A DNA stretch of 64,000 nt from Lathyrus oleraceus (taxonomy: Eukaryota; Streptophyta; Magnoliopsida; Fabales; Fabaceae), in assembly GCF_024323335.1 (NCBI RefSeq), contig NC_066585.1, forward strand, positions 84,184,614 to 84,248,613. The letters run 5' to 3'. Positions 25,940-36,934 of this stretch are shown in pieces. Below the pieces are notes generated by a model, which saw only the letters and a program-made list of their open reading frames with translations, was not told where the DNA came from and did no database searches. Position 1 is the stretch's first letter, and each line of letters begins with the position of its first letter. Position numbers and translations under genes: made by a program.

Positions 25940-28322
25940 ATGTGGCTGACCTTAAGCCCGAGCCTCCCTAAGTTGTTGAATTCGTCGAAAAGGAAAAATC
26001 ATGTCGAGCACAAAAAGAGTAAAAAAATTATCGCTAAAACTTACACTTTCGAAATAACAAAATGCGATGAAATATTTGATTTGTTAGTTACATATGGACA
26101 TATCATAGTGCCTCAAGGCTTAAAAACTCCTTCATTGGAACAAATAAAATAGAGAGGTTTTTGTAAGTACCATGATTTTTTGGAACATAAAACGTATAAA
26201 TGTATTATTTTCAAGGATCTGGTTCAAAAAGCTTTGAATGACGGCAAACTCCAGTTCGACGAAAAGCCAAATTCAGCAATGAAGGTCGACTCCGACCCTA
26301 TACAGACAAAAAATGCTCACTATGTTGATCCCATGGAGATTATGATGGTTGAAGCCACCGAGGGCTTTAATATGAAAGTTGAAAAGGGTGAGCAGATATC
26401 TGCTATTGCTGATTCTAAGATGTAGACGATCTACCCCCAAGCTGAAGAGGGGATGGTCGACTTTTTGGAGTGCCGCAAGCTCAACAACTCCAAAACCATG
26501 ATGTTCCCAAGGTGTAGTGTTGTTTTCTATGAAGAAGCAGGGAAGAAAATGAAGGGTACCAGGAGGTACGATCCTAGAAGAGGAAGCCAAGCTGCAAGGT
26601 TCTCCTCAACGAATATAGGTGGCCCTCGCAGAAACGAAGAATACATGAGGAGTTTCAAACAAGATCATTAGAGGATATTTCACACACCAACAAATATGCC
26701 TAAAAATAAGTGGGCGAAGCCCCTAAATGAGAAAGGGAGCGAACCAGCCCAAATGGAAAGAGATCGACCCCAAGGTGGGGGTGCCAAATCAGAACAACCA
26801 GAAAATTCCAAAGGGAAAATCTCACATTCCCCCAACTTACAAAGGAAACAACCCAATAACGCATACTCAGTGGTGGCATCATCAGAGAAAAAAAGGCCTA
26901 AAAAGAAGCCTTTGCTAACAGAAACCAAGCCCCTGACTTAAAACTCCCCTCAGCTGTGTCGAAGGATCAAAGGAAGCATTATTAAAAGAAACCAATCGAG
27001 GAGGACATAAGGGTGAACAACCAAAGGCCATCTATAGTAGTGGCGCAACGCGCCAAGGACGACTACAAGGCAAGGGAAGAAATGCCTGAGTATTCTCCTC
27101 AAACGGAGGATGAGACTCCAGAGTAAACTCCTTAGTCTGAGGAGGAAGTACCCCATTATACACCTCAATCTGAAGATAAGAAATGGGAGTACACACCTCA
27201 ATCGTACAATGAAATGGTCGAAAATAATTTCGACTTGGGGTCAGAAGATGATATGTAGATCAATTGCGACATAGTCTTAGTATTGTCTGCTGAATATGAT
27301 AGTGTCTCAGAGGTATCTGAGGCCGAGGAGGACTATGTACATGACGAGGCTGCTAATAAGAAGCCTATTTTCTACTATGTCATGATCAACAGTGTCATTG
27401 AAGAACAACAAGGTATCTTCGAAAGGCCTGGCCCTAGAATGATGTACCATCTAAAGCCATTATTCATCAGGGAAAAGGTAGACAATATACCCGTCAATAA
27501 AGTTTTCGTTGATGGCGGCGCGACAGTCATCCTGGTGCCACATTCATTATTCAAAAATATGGGGAAGACTGACGAGGACCTAGGATCCCATCACATGGTT
27601 TTGTCGAACTACGAGGGCAAGACCAATCACATTCTAGGTGTGATTCAAGTCGACTTATCAGTTGGCTCTACTTCAAGGCCACCATTATTTATGGTGATAA
27701 CATCCAACACCAACTACAACTTACTCCTCGACCGTGAATGGATTCACGAGATAGGTGTGATACCTTAGACTTTGCACCATATGGTGGTCGTCTGGCGAGA
27801 AGATGGCACTATTGAGAATATAGAAGCCGACCAGAGTTACTATAAAGGTGAAGTTGGTAAGGTCGGAAGAAAGGATTTCGATAGGAACCTGACGAAGATT
27901 CCTTCATGCTACGTAGCAAAGGAGGTTTATACCTCTAAGAAGTACTCTATTTATTCCCTGAACCTACAGCCTGACAATGGGTTTATTTGGGACAAAGAGC
28001 AAGCGAGGAGTCATCCTGTCGAAGAAGAAGGTTTTCCATTACAGGGTGGACGATGGTCAATGAAAATGACTGTTGAGTCAAGATCATTGGCTCGAATTTA
28101 GGCTTACATGGCAAAAAAGTATATTTAAATCGGCCCTAGAGGATGAGAGTTTCCAGAATATGGCTTGTGAAGCCAATGTTGAAAGCTCTGAGAATCTTAG
28201 AGGTGGCCTAAATGTCAAAACAATAACTTCAGAAAGTTGGAGACTCGATTGCATATATGACAACGAGGCTTTAGGGTTTGAAAAAGACCCACTAGAAACT
28301 AAAAAGAAAATGCAGGCCCATG
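25940..28322 (+). pseudogene. Tat element gag-protease remnant
   Basis: A set of broken frames. The upstream part (25940-27240) is charged and Pro/Lys-rich, as in Tat gag. The clearest piece is 27283-27768, an aspartic protease with VFVDGGATV (Asp near 27511) followed by LLLDREWIHEIG. This is the DGGA form of Tat elements, not the DTGA form of the nested Tekay. It continues to 28322, where the Tekay LTR interrupts it. Stops at about 25970, 26423, 27124, 27256, 27766 and 28098 show it is dead. Confidence 0.7.
28318..28322. repeat. Target-site duplication CCATG, left
   Basis: CCATG directly before TGTAACACCC. It is repeated at 36930-36934 after the 3' LTR. Confidence 0.9.
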
Positions 28323-28461
28323 TGTAACACCCCGATAAAAATAAGATAATTATTTAATTTAAGTTAATATTATATTTATTAATTTAATTAAATAATTGGA
28401 ATTATTGGAATATTATTATTATTATTATTATTATTATTGGAATAATAATTATTGGAAAATA

Positions 28462-28468
28462 TATATAA
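28462..28468 (+). promoter_or_regulatory. LTR TATA box
   Basis: TATATAAG about 140 bp into the LTR, also kept in the 3' LTR. If used, the R/U5 leader would include the palindrome array. Confidence 0.45.
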
Positions 28469-28910
28469 GTTGGAAATAAGGAAAAAAGAGTTCCATTTTG
28501 GTAAAAAGAGTTTTCACGTGAAAGCAGAGAAGCGGCTGAAAAGAGGAAAAGGGCAAAGAGGCAGAGCAAGAGGAAGAAGGTTGGAGAAGAGAAGAGCTTG
28601 AGGCTAAAAGATTCGCCGGATTAACTCAGGTAAGGGGGGTTTATCGTCGGTTAATGGGTATTATGGGTTAACATGTAATGGGTAGTGATAAGCCGTTGAT
28701 TTGACCCTAATTGGATTATGAATGTTGAAAAATTGTGATGAATAGATGATGTGAAAACTGTAATTGAATCTGTATTTGTGTGAGTTGTGATTTCCCGAAC
28801 GTATAGCTTTTTACGGAATCGGAATCGGAGGTCCGGAAGTCCTCCAACGGCGGAAAATGCGGAGAATTCTGCATTCTGCTTCGTGTTAGCGCAGGAACAG
28901 CTTTCTGTCT

Positions 28911-29170
28911 TGCGTTAACCGGTTAACCCAGGGTGTTAACCGGTTAACACTGTTATGAACTGTGAAAATATTGCTGTTTTGCTTGCGTTAACCGGTTAAC
29001 CCAGGGCGTTAACCGGTTAACACTGTTGTGATTTCTGAGAAATTGTTGTTCTGTTTGCGTTAACCGGTTAACCCAGGGCGTTAACCGGTTAACACTGTTG
29101 AGTTTTGCCAGAAAGCGTGTTCTGTGTTGCGTTAACCGGTTAACCCAGGGCGTTAACCGGTTAACACTGT
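28911..29170. repeat. Palindrome array in the LTR (GTTAACCGGTTAAC x8)
   Basis: Eight perfect 14-bp palindromes in four pairs: 28914, 28935; 28987, 29008; 29059, 29080; 29131, 29152. Pair members are 21 bp apart and pairs repeat every 72-73 bp. The same array lies at 35477-35735 in the 3' LTR. Confidence 0.95.
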
Positions 29171-30370
29171 TGGAAATTGGAAAAAATTAATATTTGAATA
29201 ATGTGTGCATAATTGGTGTTTGGCCTATATTGGCGTATGATGTAATAGGGATTAATTTCCGCTGTTTTGAGCAGTATAGGTATTAGTGGAGTGTGCTAAT
29301 ACTGTGATTGATTAATTGGCATGACATGATATGATTATGTGATAAATATACTGATGATGTGTGAAAATATGCATAATGTTGTGAATGTATATATTATGCA
29401 TGTGTTGGTGAATGGACTGTTTTATGGCTTAGAGTATGAGCATATGTCCATTGTGGATTGTTGTTAATGATGTTGCATTGCTAGGTGAATTAGCATGCAT
29501 ATTGTGGCCTTTATGGTGGTAGCTAATTCCCATGGTGAGGAATTAGTGAGTAAATCATTGTGGATTATTGTTGATGATTTTGCATTGCTAGGTGATTTAG
29601 CATGCATATTGTAGTCTGTATGGTGGTAGCTAATTCCCATAGTGAGGAATTAGTGAGTTGGTGGTAGCTAATTTCCGTGGTGAGGAATTAGTGAGTGAGT
29701 CACTAGGTCTCAAATGAGTGGGACTAGTGGGCTTGGTAGCCGTATCTGGATTTGATCGGTGAGGTGAACTATATGTTCACGAATAGTCGGTACCGCATGC
29801 ATGGAGTCTCATTGCATAATGTATGTATTGTGTATAATATGAATGGATGTGTTCCAATATTATACGTGTGTTTTGATGTTTATGTTGAGTATGATTATGA
29901 GTATGAGTTAATGTTTCCGTTACTGAATGTGTGATGTAATTAGGGTGATTAATGTGTTATTTACTTAGCATTACATGATATTTTATAATGCTTTTTATAT
30001 CGATTGAGGAACTCACCCTTACAACTATTTTTCAGGTAACGAGCAGTGATTGAGTAGAAGCTAGTGCTTGGAGTCTAGTGTAGTCTCCTTAGGGGGTCAT
30101 GCTCTGATAGATGTAACATCGGGACGGGATGTTTTACCTTGTTGAATAATTTTACATGTAATGTGTTACATGTTTTGCATGATTGATTTGATTTCTATCC
30201 GCTGCGTATTGTGCAAATGCTTTATGTTTTGAATTAATAAAAGAGCATGACAGTTATTTGGTGAATGGTGTGAAATGATTGTGTGACACCCTTAATTGCA
30301 TAATTACTCTGATTGATATATTGCTATTTTAATTAAATATTTGGGGTATTTTAGAAGGGTGTTACATTAG

Positions 30371-30383
30371 TGGTATCAGAGCA
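30371..30383 (+). other. Primer-binding site (initiator Met tRNA)
   Basis: TGGTATCAGAGCA four bases after the 5' LTR. This is the standard plant complement to the 3' end of initiator tRNA-Met. Confidence 0.9.
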
Positions 30384-30492
30384 TAGTCGGTCGAGTCGAG
30401 TCGTAATTATTCTGTTTTCCCTGTACGGGATAGGTGTTGTGTAACCCTATAAGTACTTATTGTTTTAGCTTGATTGGGTTTTCAGAATAGAG

Positions 30493-33400
30493 ATGGCTGG
30501 AAGAGGTAGAGACGATGCTGCGATTGCTGAGGCTCTGGGTATGCTAGCTGGAGTACTTGGAGGAAATCCGAATGTTGTGGGAATGGGAGCTGCTCGTCAA
30601 CTGAGTGAGTTCCAGAAGAACAATCCTCCAATGTTCAAGGGAGCATACGATCCAGATGGTGCTCAGAAGTGGTTGAAGGAGATTGAGAGGATCTTCCGAG
30701 TGACTGAGTGTGCTGATAACCAGAAGGTCAGGTTCGGTACGCATATGCTGTCAGAAGAAGCAGATGATTGGTGGGTTGCTACCCGCACTGAGTTGGAATC
30801 TGCTGGGAATGCTGAGATCACTTGGGCTGTGTTCAGAGAGAGATTCCTGAGGAAGTACTTTCCAGAGGATGTCAGAGGAAAGAAAGAGATAGAGTTCTTG
30901 GAATTGAAGCAGGGCAACCGGTCTGTTACTGAGTATGCTGCTAAGTTCACAGAGCTGTCGAAGTATTACACTCCCTATGATGAGGCTACTGGGGAATTTT
31001 CAAAATGTGTGAAGTTTGAGAACGGGTTGCGTCCCGAGATCAAGCAGGCTATTGGATATCAGCGGATTAGAGTGTTTTCTGATTTGGTTGACTGTTGCAG
31101 GATTTTTGAACAGGATACCAAGGCCAGAGCGGAAAGCTATCAGCAGAGGGTTGATAGGAAAGGCAAGAATCAGAATGATCGTGGGAAACCGTATGCAGCT
31201 GGCAAAGGTTTCCAGAGACAGAGTGGAATGAAGAGGCCTAGTGGGGGAGACTCTAGTGCCCCTGCTAAGTGTTACAGATGTGGTCAGGCTGGACATCGTG
31301 TCCATGAGTGTACCAGTGCTGAGAGGAAGTGTTTCAAGTGTGGCAAAGGTGGTCATTTGGCTGCAGAGTGCCGGTCGAAGACTGTGACTTTTTTCAACTG
31401 TGGAGAGTTGGGTCATATTAGCCCACAGTGTCCTAAACCGAAGAGAGAGAACCAGTCGGGAGGCAAGGTCTTTGCTTTATCGGGTTCTGAGACTTCTGCA
31501 GATGATCGTTTGATCCGAGGTACGTGTTATATTAATGGCTTTCCTCTTGTAGCTATTATTGACACAGGTGCGACTCATTCCTTTATATCTTTGGATTGTG
31601 CTGTGAAACTTAAGTTAGAGATATCTGAGATGCATGGAAGTATGGTGATTGATACTCCTGCGAAGGGTTCAGTGACTACTACTTCAGTTTGTTTAAATTG
31701 TCCTTTGAGTATTTTTGGTAGAGACTTTGGAATAGACCTAGTGTGTCTTCCACTAGTGCAGATTGATGTTATTCTGGGTATGAACTGGTTGGTGGGTAAC
31801 CGAGTTTATATCAACTGTTTTGATAAGACTGTGATCTTTCCTGAGATTGAGGAAGGAAAGGATTTGTTTCTATCAGCGAGGCAGGTGAATGAGGCAGTAG
31901 AAGATGGGGCAAAGTTGTTTATGCTGTTAGCGACTTTGGAGGCTAAAGATAAACTGGTGATTTGCGACCTAGCTGTGGTGTGTGATTTTCCTGATGTGTT
32001 CCTGGAAGAAGTGAATGAATTACCGCCAGAGCGTGAAGTTGAGTTCTCGATTGATTTGGTACCTGGTACTAGGCCGGTGTCGATGGCTCCGTACCGTATG
32101 TCTGCTGTTGAGTTAACTGAACTGAAGAGTCAGTTGGAAGATCTGTTGGATAAGAAATTTATTCGTCCGAGTGTGTCACCGTGGGGTGCACCAGTGTTAT
32201 TGGTTAAGAAGAAAGAAGGTACTATGAGGTTGTATGTGGACTACAGGCAACTGAATAAAGTGACGATCAAGAATCGGTATCCTTTGCCGAGGATTGATGA
32301 TTTGATGGATCAGTTGGTTGGTGCGAGTGTGTTCAGCAAAATAGATTTGAGATCTGGGTATCATCAGATACGTGTGAAAACTGAGGATATTCAGAAGACT
32401 GCTTTCAGAACAAGGTATGGACATTATGAGTATTCTGTAATGCCTTTTGGTGTGACTAATGCGCCTGGAGTATTTATGGAGTATATGAATAGGATTTTCC
32501 ATCCGTATCTAGACAAGTTTGTTGTGGTGTTTATTGACGATATTTTGGTGTATTCGAAATCGGAAGAAGAGCATGCTGAGCATTTGAGAATGGTTTTAGG
32601 AGTTCTACGAGAAAAGAAGTTATTTGCTAAACTGTCCAAGTGTGAATTTTGGTTAGAAGAGGTTAGTTTTCTTGGTCATGTGATTTCAAGAGATGGTGTT
32701 GCTGTTGATCCTTCTAAGATAGAAGCGGTATCTAAGTGGGAAGCTCCGAAGTCAGTTTCTGAGATAAGGAGTTTTCTTGGTTTGGCTGGTTATTATAGGA
32801 AATTCATTGAGGGATTTTCTAAGTTGGCGTTACCGTTGACGATGTTGACTAGAAAGGGGCAAGCGTTTGTTTGGGACTCAAAATGTGAAGAAGGTTTCCA
32901 AGAGTTAAAGAGAAGGTTGACTACTGCTCCTATTCTGATATTACCGAGTTCGTCGGAATCATTTGAGGTTTACTGTGATGCTTCATTGTTGGGCTTGGGT
33001 GGTGTGTTGATGCAGAATAAGCAGGTTATAGCTTATGCTTCGAGACAACTGAGGGTTCATGAGAGGAACTATCCGACACACGATTTAGAGTTGGCAGCTG
33101 TGGTATTTGTTCTGAAGTTATGGAGGCATTACTTGTACGGGTCAAGATTTGAGGTTTTCAGTGACCATAAAAGTTTAAAGTATTTGTTTGATCAGAAAGA
33201 GCTGAATATGAGACAGAGGAGATGGTTAGAGTTTCTGAAGGATTATGACTTTGGTTTGAATTACCATCCGGGTAAAGCAAACGTAGTGGCTGATGCATTG
33301 AGTCGGAAATCATTGCATATGTCTATGTTAATGGTTAAGGAATTGGATTTAATTGAGCAGTTTAGAGACTTGAGTTTGGTGTGTGAGAGTACTCACAATA

Positions 33401-34847
33401 GTGTTAAACTGGGAATGTTGAAGTTAACGAGTGGTATTCTGGATGAGATTAGAGAGGGTCAGAAATTCGATGTGCTTTTGGTTGATAAGTTGACTCTAGT
33501 GAATCAAGATCAAGGTGGTGAATTCAGAGTTGATGAGAATGGTGTTTTGAAATTTGGTAATCGGGTGTGTATTCCGGATGTTACCGAACTTAAGAAGAGT
33601 ATTCTTGAGGAAGGACATCGTAGTGGCCTGAGTATTCATCCTGGGGCTACGAAGATGTATCATGATTTGAAAAAATTATTTTGGTGGCCGGGAATGAAAA
33701 GAGAAATTGCGAGTTTTGTTTATTCTTGTTTGACTTGTCAGAAGTCGAAGATTGAGCATCAGAAGCCGTCTGGGCTAATGCAACCGTTGGCTATTCCAGA
33801 GTGGAAGTGGGATAGTATCAGTATGGATTTTGTTTCTGGTTTACCGAGGACAAGTAAGAATTTTGAAGCTATTTGGGTGATTGTAGATAGATTGACGAAA
33901 TCGGCTCATTTCATTCCGATCAGAATGGATTATCCGTTAGAGAGATTAGCCGAGTTGTATATTGAGAAGATTGTAAGTTTGCATGGTATTCCGTCGAGTA
34001 TTGTTTCGGACAGAGATCCTAGATTTACATCGAAGTTTTGGGAAGGTTTGCAGAAGGCTTTGGGAACTAAGCTGAGATTGAGTTCTGCATATCATCCGCA
34101 GACTGATGGTCAGACTGAGAGGACGATTCAGTCACTGGAGGATCTTTTGAGGGCTTGTGTTTTGGAAAAGGGAGGTACTTGGGATTGTTATTTTCCAATA
34201 ACAATAGTTTTCATTCGAGCATTGGTATGGCACCGTTTGAAGCCTTGTATGGTAGGAGATGTCGGACGCCTTTATGTTGGTATGAGTCCGGTGAGAGTGT
34301 TGTGGTTGGACCGGAGATTGTTCAACAGACTACGGAAAAGATTAAGATGATTCAGGAGAAGATGAGAATTGCTCAGAGTCGTCAGAAGAGTTATCACGAC
34401 AAGAGGAGGAAGTCACTTGAGTTTCAAGAGGGAGATCATGTGTTTCTTCGTGTTACTCCGATAACTGGGGTTGGTCGAGCTTTGAAGTCGAAGAAGTTGA
34501 CACCTCGATTTATTGGTCCTTATCAGATTTTGGAGAGGATAGGGGAGGTAGCCTATCGTATCGCTTTACCGCCGTCACTTGCGAATTTGCATGAGGTTTT
34601 TCATGTGTCTCAGTTGAGGAGGTACATTCCTGATCCGTCGCATGTAGTCCAAATAGATGATGTACAGGTGAGAGATAACCTGACTGTTGAAACATCACCT
34701 ATGAGGATCGAGGATCGAGAATTGAAGCAGTTGCGGGGTAAAGAGATTGTTTTGGTAAAGGTAGCTTGGGGAGGACCAGCAGGTGGCAATGTGACTTGGG
34801 AACTTGAGAGTCAGATGAAGGAGTCTTATCCGGAGTTATTCGCTTGA
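30493..34847 (+). pseudogene. Tekay copy 1 gag-pol polyprotein, one frameshift
   Basis: One frame runs 30493-34350; the rest continues in another frame to 34847. Order: gag (about residues 40-230); zinc knuckles from residue 260 ([14 protein letters not shown], then [14 protein letters not shown]); protease DTGATHSF (D357); reverse transcriptase YVDYRQLN (581) and FIDDILVYS (680-688); RNase H YCDAS (D829); integrase HHCC from H1042 and DDE Asp 1112 onward. The C-terminal [11 protein letters not shown] segment and the [14 protein letters not shown] chromodomain-like tail are typical of Tekay/Del elements. At about 34195-34200 a net loss of 16 bp relative to copy 2 shifts the frame inside the integrase. 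The third knuckle lacks its first Cys ([13 protein letters not shown]). Confidence 0.92.
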
Positions 34848-34871
34848 GGTATGTTTTCGAGGACGAAAACT

Positions 34872-34889
34872 CTTTTAGTGGGGGAGAGT
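34872..34889 (+). other. Polypurine tract
   Basis: AGTGGGGGAGAGT immediately before the 3' LTR. The same tract is present in copy 2 at 58850-58867 on the minus strand. Confidence 0.85.
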
Positions 34890-36929
34890 TGTAACACCCC
34901 GATAAAAATAAGATAATTATTTAATTTAAGTTAATATTATATTTATTAATTTAATTAAATAATTGGAATTATTGGAATATTATTATTATTATTATTATTA
35001 TTGGAATAATAATTATTGAAAAATATATATAAGTTGGAAATAAGGAAAAAAGAGTTCCATTTTGGTAAAAAGAGTTTTCACGTGAAAGCAGAGAAGCGGC
35101 TGAAAAGAGGAAAAGGGCAAAGAGGCAGAGCAAGAGGAAGAAGGTTGGAGAAGAGAAGAGCTTGAGGCTAAAAGATTCGCCGGATTAACTCAGGTAAGGG
35201 GGTTTATCGTCGGTTAATGGGTATTATGGGTTAACATGTAATGGGTAGTGATAAGCCGTTGATTTGACCCTAATTGGATTATGAATGTTGAAAAATTGTG
35301 ATGAATAGATGATGTGAAAACTGTAATTGAATCTGTATTTGTGTGAGTTGTGATTTCCCGAATGTATAGCTTTTTACGGAATCGGAATCGGAGGTCCGGA
35401 AGTCCTCCAACGGCGGAAAATGCGGAGAATTCTGCATTCTGCTTCGTGTTAGCGCAGGAACAGCTTTCTGTCTTGCGTTAACCGGTTAACCCAGGGTGTT
35501 AACCGGTTAACACTGTTATGAACTGTGAAAATATTGCTGTTTTGCTTGCGTTAACCGGTTAACCCAGGGCGTTAACCGGTTAACACTGTTGTGATTTCTG
35601 AGAAATTGTTGTTCTGTCTGCGTTAACCGGTTAACCTAGGGCGTTAACCGGTTAACACTGTTGAGTTTTGCCAGAAAGCGTGTTTTGTGTTGCGTTAACC
35701 GGTTAACCCAGGGCGTTAACCGGTTAACACTGTTGGAAATTGGAAAAAATTAATATTTGAATAATGTGTGCATAATTGGTGTTTGGCCTATATTGGCGTA
35801 TGATGTAATAGGGATTAATTCCCGCTGTTTTGAGCAGTATAGGTATTAGTGGAGTGTGCTAATACTGTGATTGATTAATTGGCATGACATGATATGATTA
35901 TGTGATAAATATACTGATGATGTGTGAAAATATGCATAATGTTGTGAATGTATATATTATGCATGTGTTGGTGAATGGACTGTTTTATGGCTTAGAGTGT
36001 GAGCATATGTCCATTGTGGATTGTTGTTAATGATGTTGCATTGCTAGGTGAATTAGCATGCATATTGTGGCCTTTATGGTGGTAGCTAATTCCCATGGTG
36101 AGGAATTAGTGAGTAAATCATTGTGGATTATTGTTGATGATTTTGCATTGCTAGGTGATTTAGCATGCATATTGTAGTCTGTATGGTGGTAGCTAATTCC
36201 CATAGTGAGGAATTAGTGAGTTGGTGGTAGCTAATTTCCGTGGTGAGGAATTAGTGAGTGAGTCACTAGGTCTCAAATGAGTGGGACTAGTGGGCTTGGT
36301 AGCCGTATCTGGATTTGATCGGTGAGGTGAACTATATGTTCACGAATAGTCGGTACCGCATGCATGGAGTCTCATTGCATAATGTATGTATTGTGTATAA
36401 TATGAATGGATGTGTTCCAATATTATACGTGTGTTTTGATGTTTATGTTGAGTATGATTATGAGTATGAGTTAATGTTTCCGTTACTGAATGTGTGATGT
36501 AATTAGGGTGATTAATGTGTTATTTACTTAGCATTACATGATATTTTATAATGCTTTTTATATCGATTGAGGAACTCACCCTTACAACTATTTTTCAGGT
36601 AACGAGCAGTGATTGAGTAGAAGCTAGTGCTTGGAGTCTAGTGTAGTCTCCTTAGTGGATCATGCTCTGATAGATGTAACATCGGGACGGGATGTTTTAC
36701 CTTGTTGAATAATTTTACATGTAATGTGTTACATGTTTTGCATGATTGATTTGATTTCTATCCGCTGCGTATTGTGCAAATGCTTTATGTTTTGAATTAA
36801 TAAAAGAGCATGACAGTTATTTGGTGAATGGTGTGAAATGATTGTGTGACACCCTTAATTGCATAATTACTCTGATTGATATATTACTATTTTAATTAAA
36901 TATTTGGGGTATTTTAGAAGGGTGTTACA
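34890..36929 (+). repeat. 3' LTR of Tekay copy 1
   Basis: 2040 bp, nearly identical to the 5' LTR. Visible differences include a shorter (ATT)n run, one G less in a G-run, C to T near 35364 and ACCCAGGG to ACCTAGGG in the palindrome array. Confidence 0.93.
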
Positions 36930-36934
36930 CCATG
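36930..36934. repeat. Target-site duplication CCATG, right
   Basis: Second copy of the CCATG found at 28318-28322. The Tat reading frame resumes after it. Confidence 0.9.

Larger units (their letters stand above)
28323..30366 (+). repeat. 5' LTR of Tekay copy 1
   Basis: 2044 bp, TG...CA with 10-bp inverted ends. Contains an (ATT)n run, a TATATAA box, a palindrome array and repeated GGAATTAGTGAG segments. The 60-codon open frame near 29752 is present in both LTRs but carries no domain. Confidence 0.93.
28323..36929 (+). mobile_element. Tekay-type Ty3/gypsy retrotransposon, nearly complete (copy 1)
   Basis: 8607 bp with LTRs 28323-30366 and 34890-36929, which differ at only a few positions by eye. 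It has a perfect 5-bp target duplication, an initiator-Met primer site, a gag-pol frame and a polypurine tract. LTR termini are TGTAACACCC and GGGTGTTACA. LTR similarity implies a recent insertion. A small deletion in the integrase region breaks the polyprotein, so this copy is not autonomous. Confidence 0.92.

Noticed and set aside
28911..29170. CRISPR-like regular repeat with spacers
   Set aside because: Plant LTR sequence; the 'spacers' are themselves repeated and the repeats are palindromes inside a 72-bp tandem unit.
29752..29934. 60-codon frame present in both Tekay copy 1 LTRs
   Set aside because: Identical only because LTRs are identical; no domain, and the related LTR of copy 2 does not keep it as a clear frame.
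30371..30383. tRNA-Met gene fragment
   Set aside because: Only the 3' complement is present, right after an LTR: a primer-binding site.
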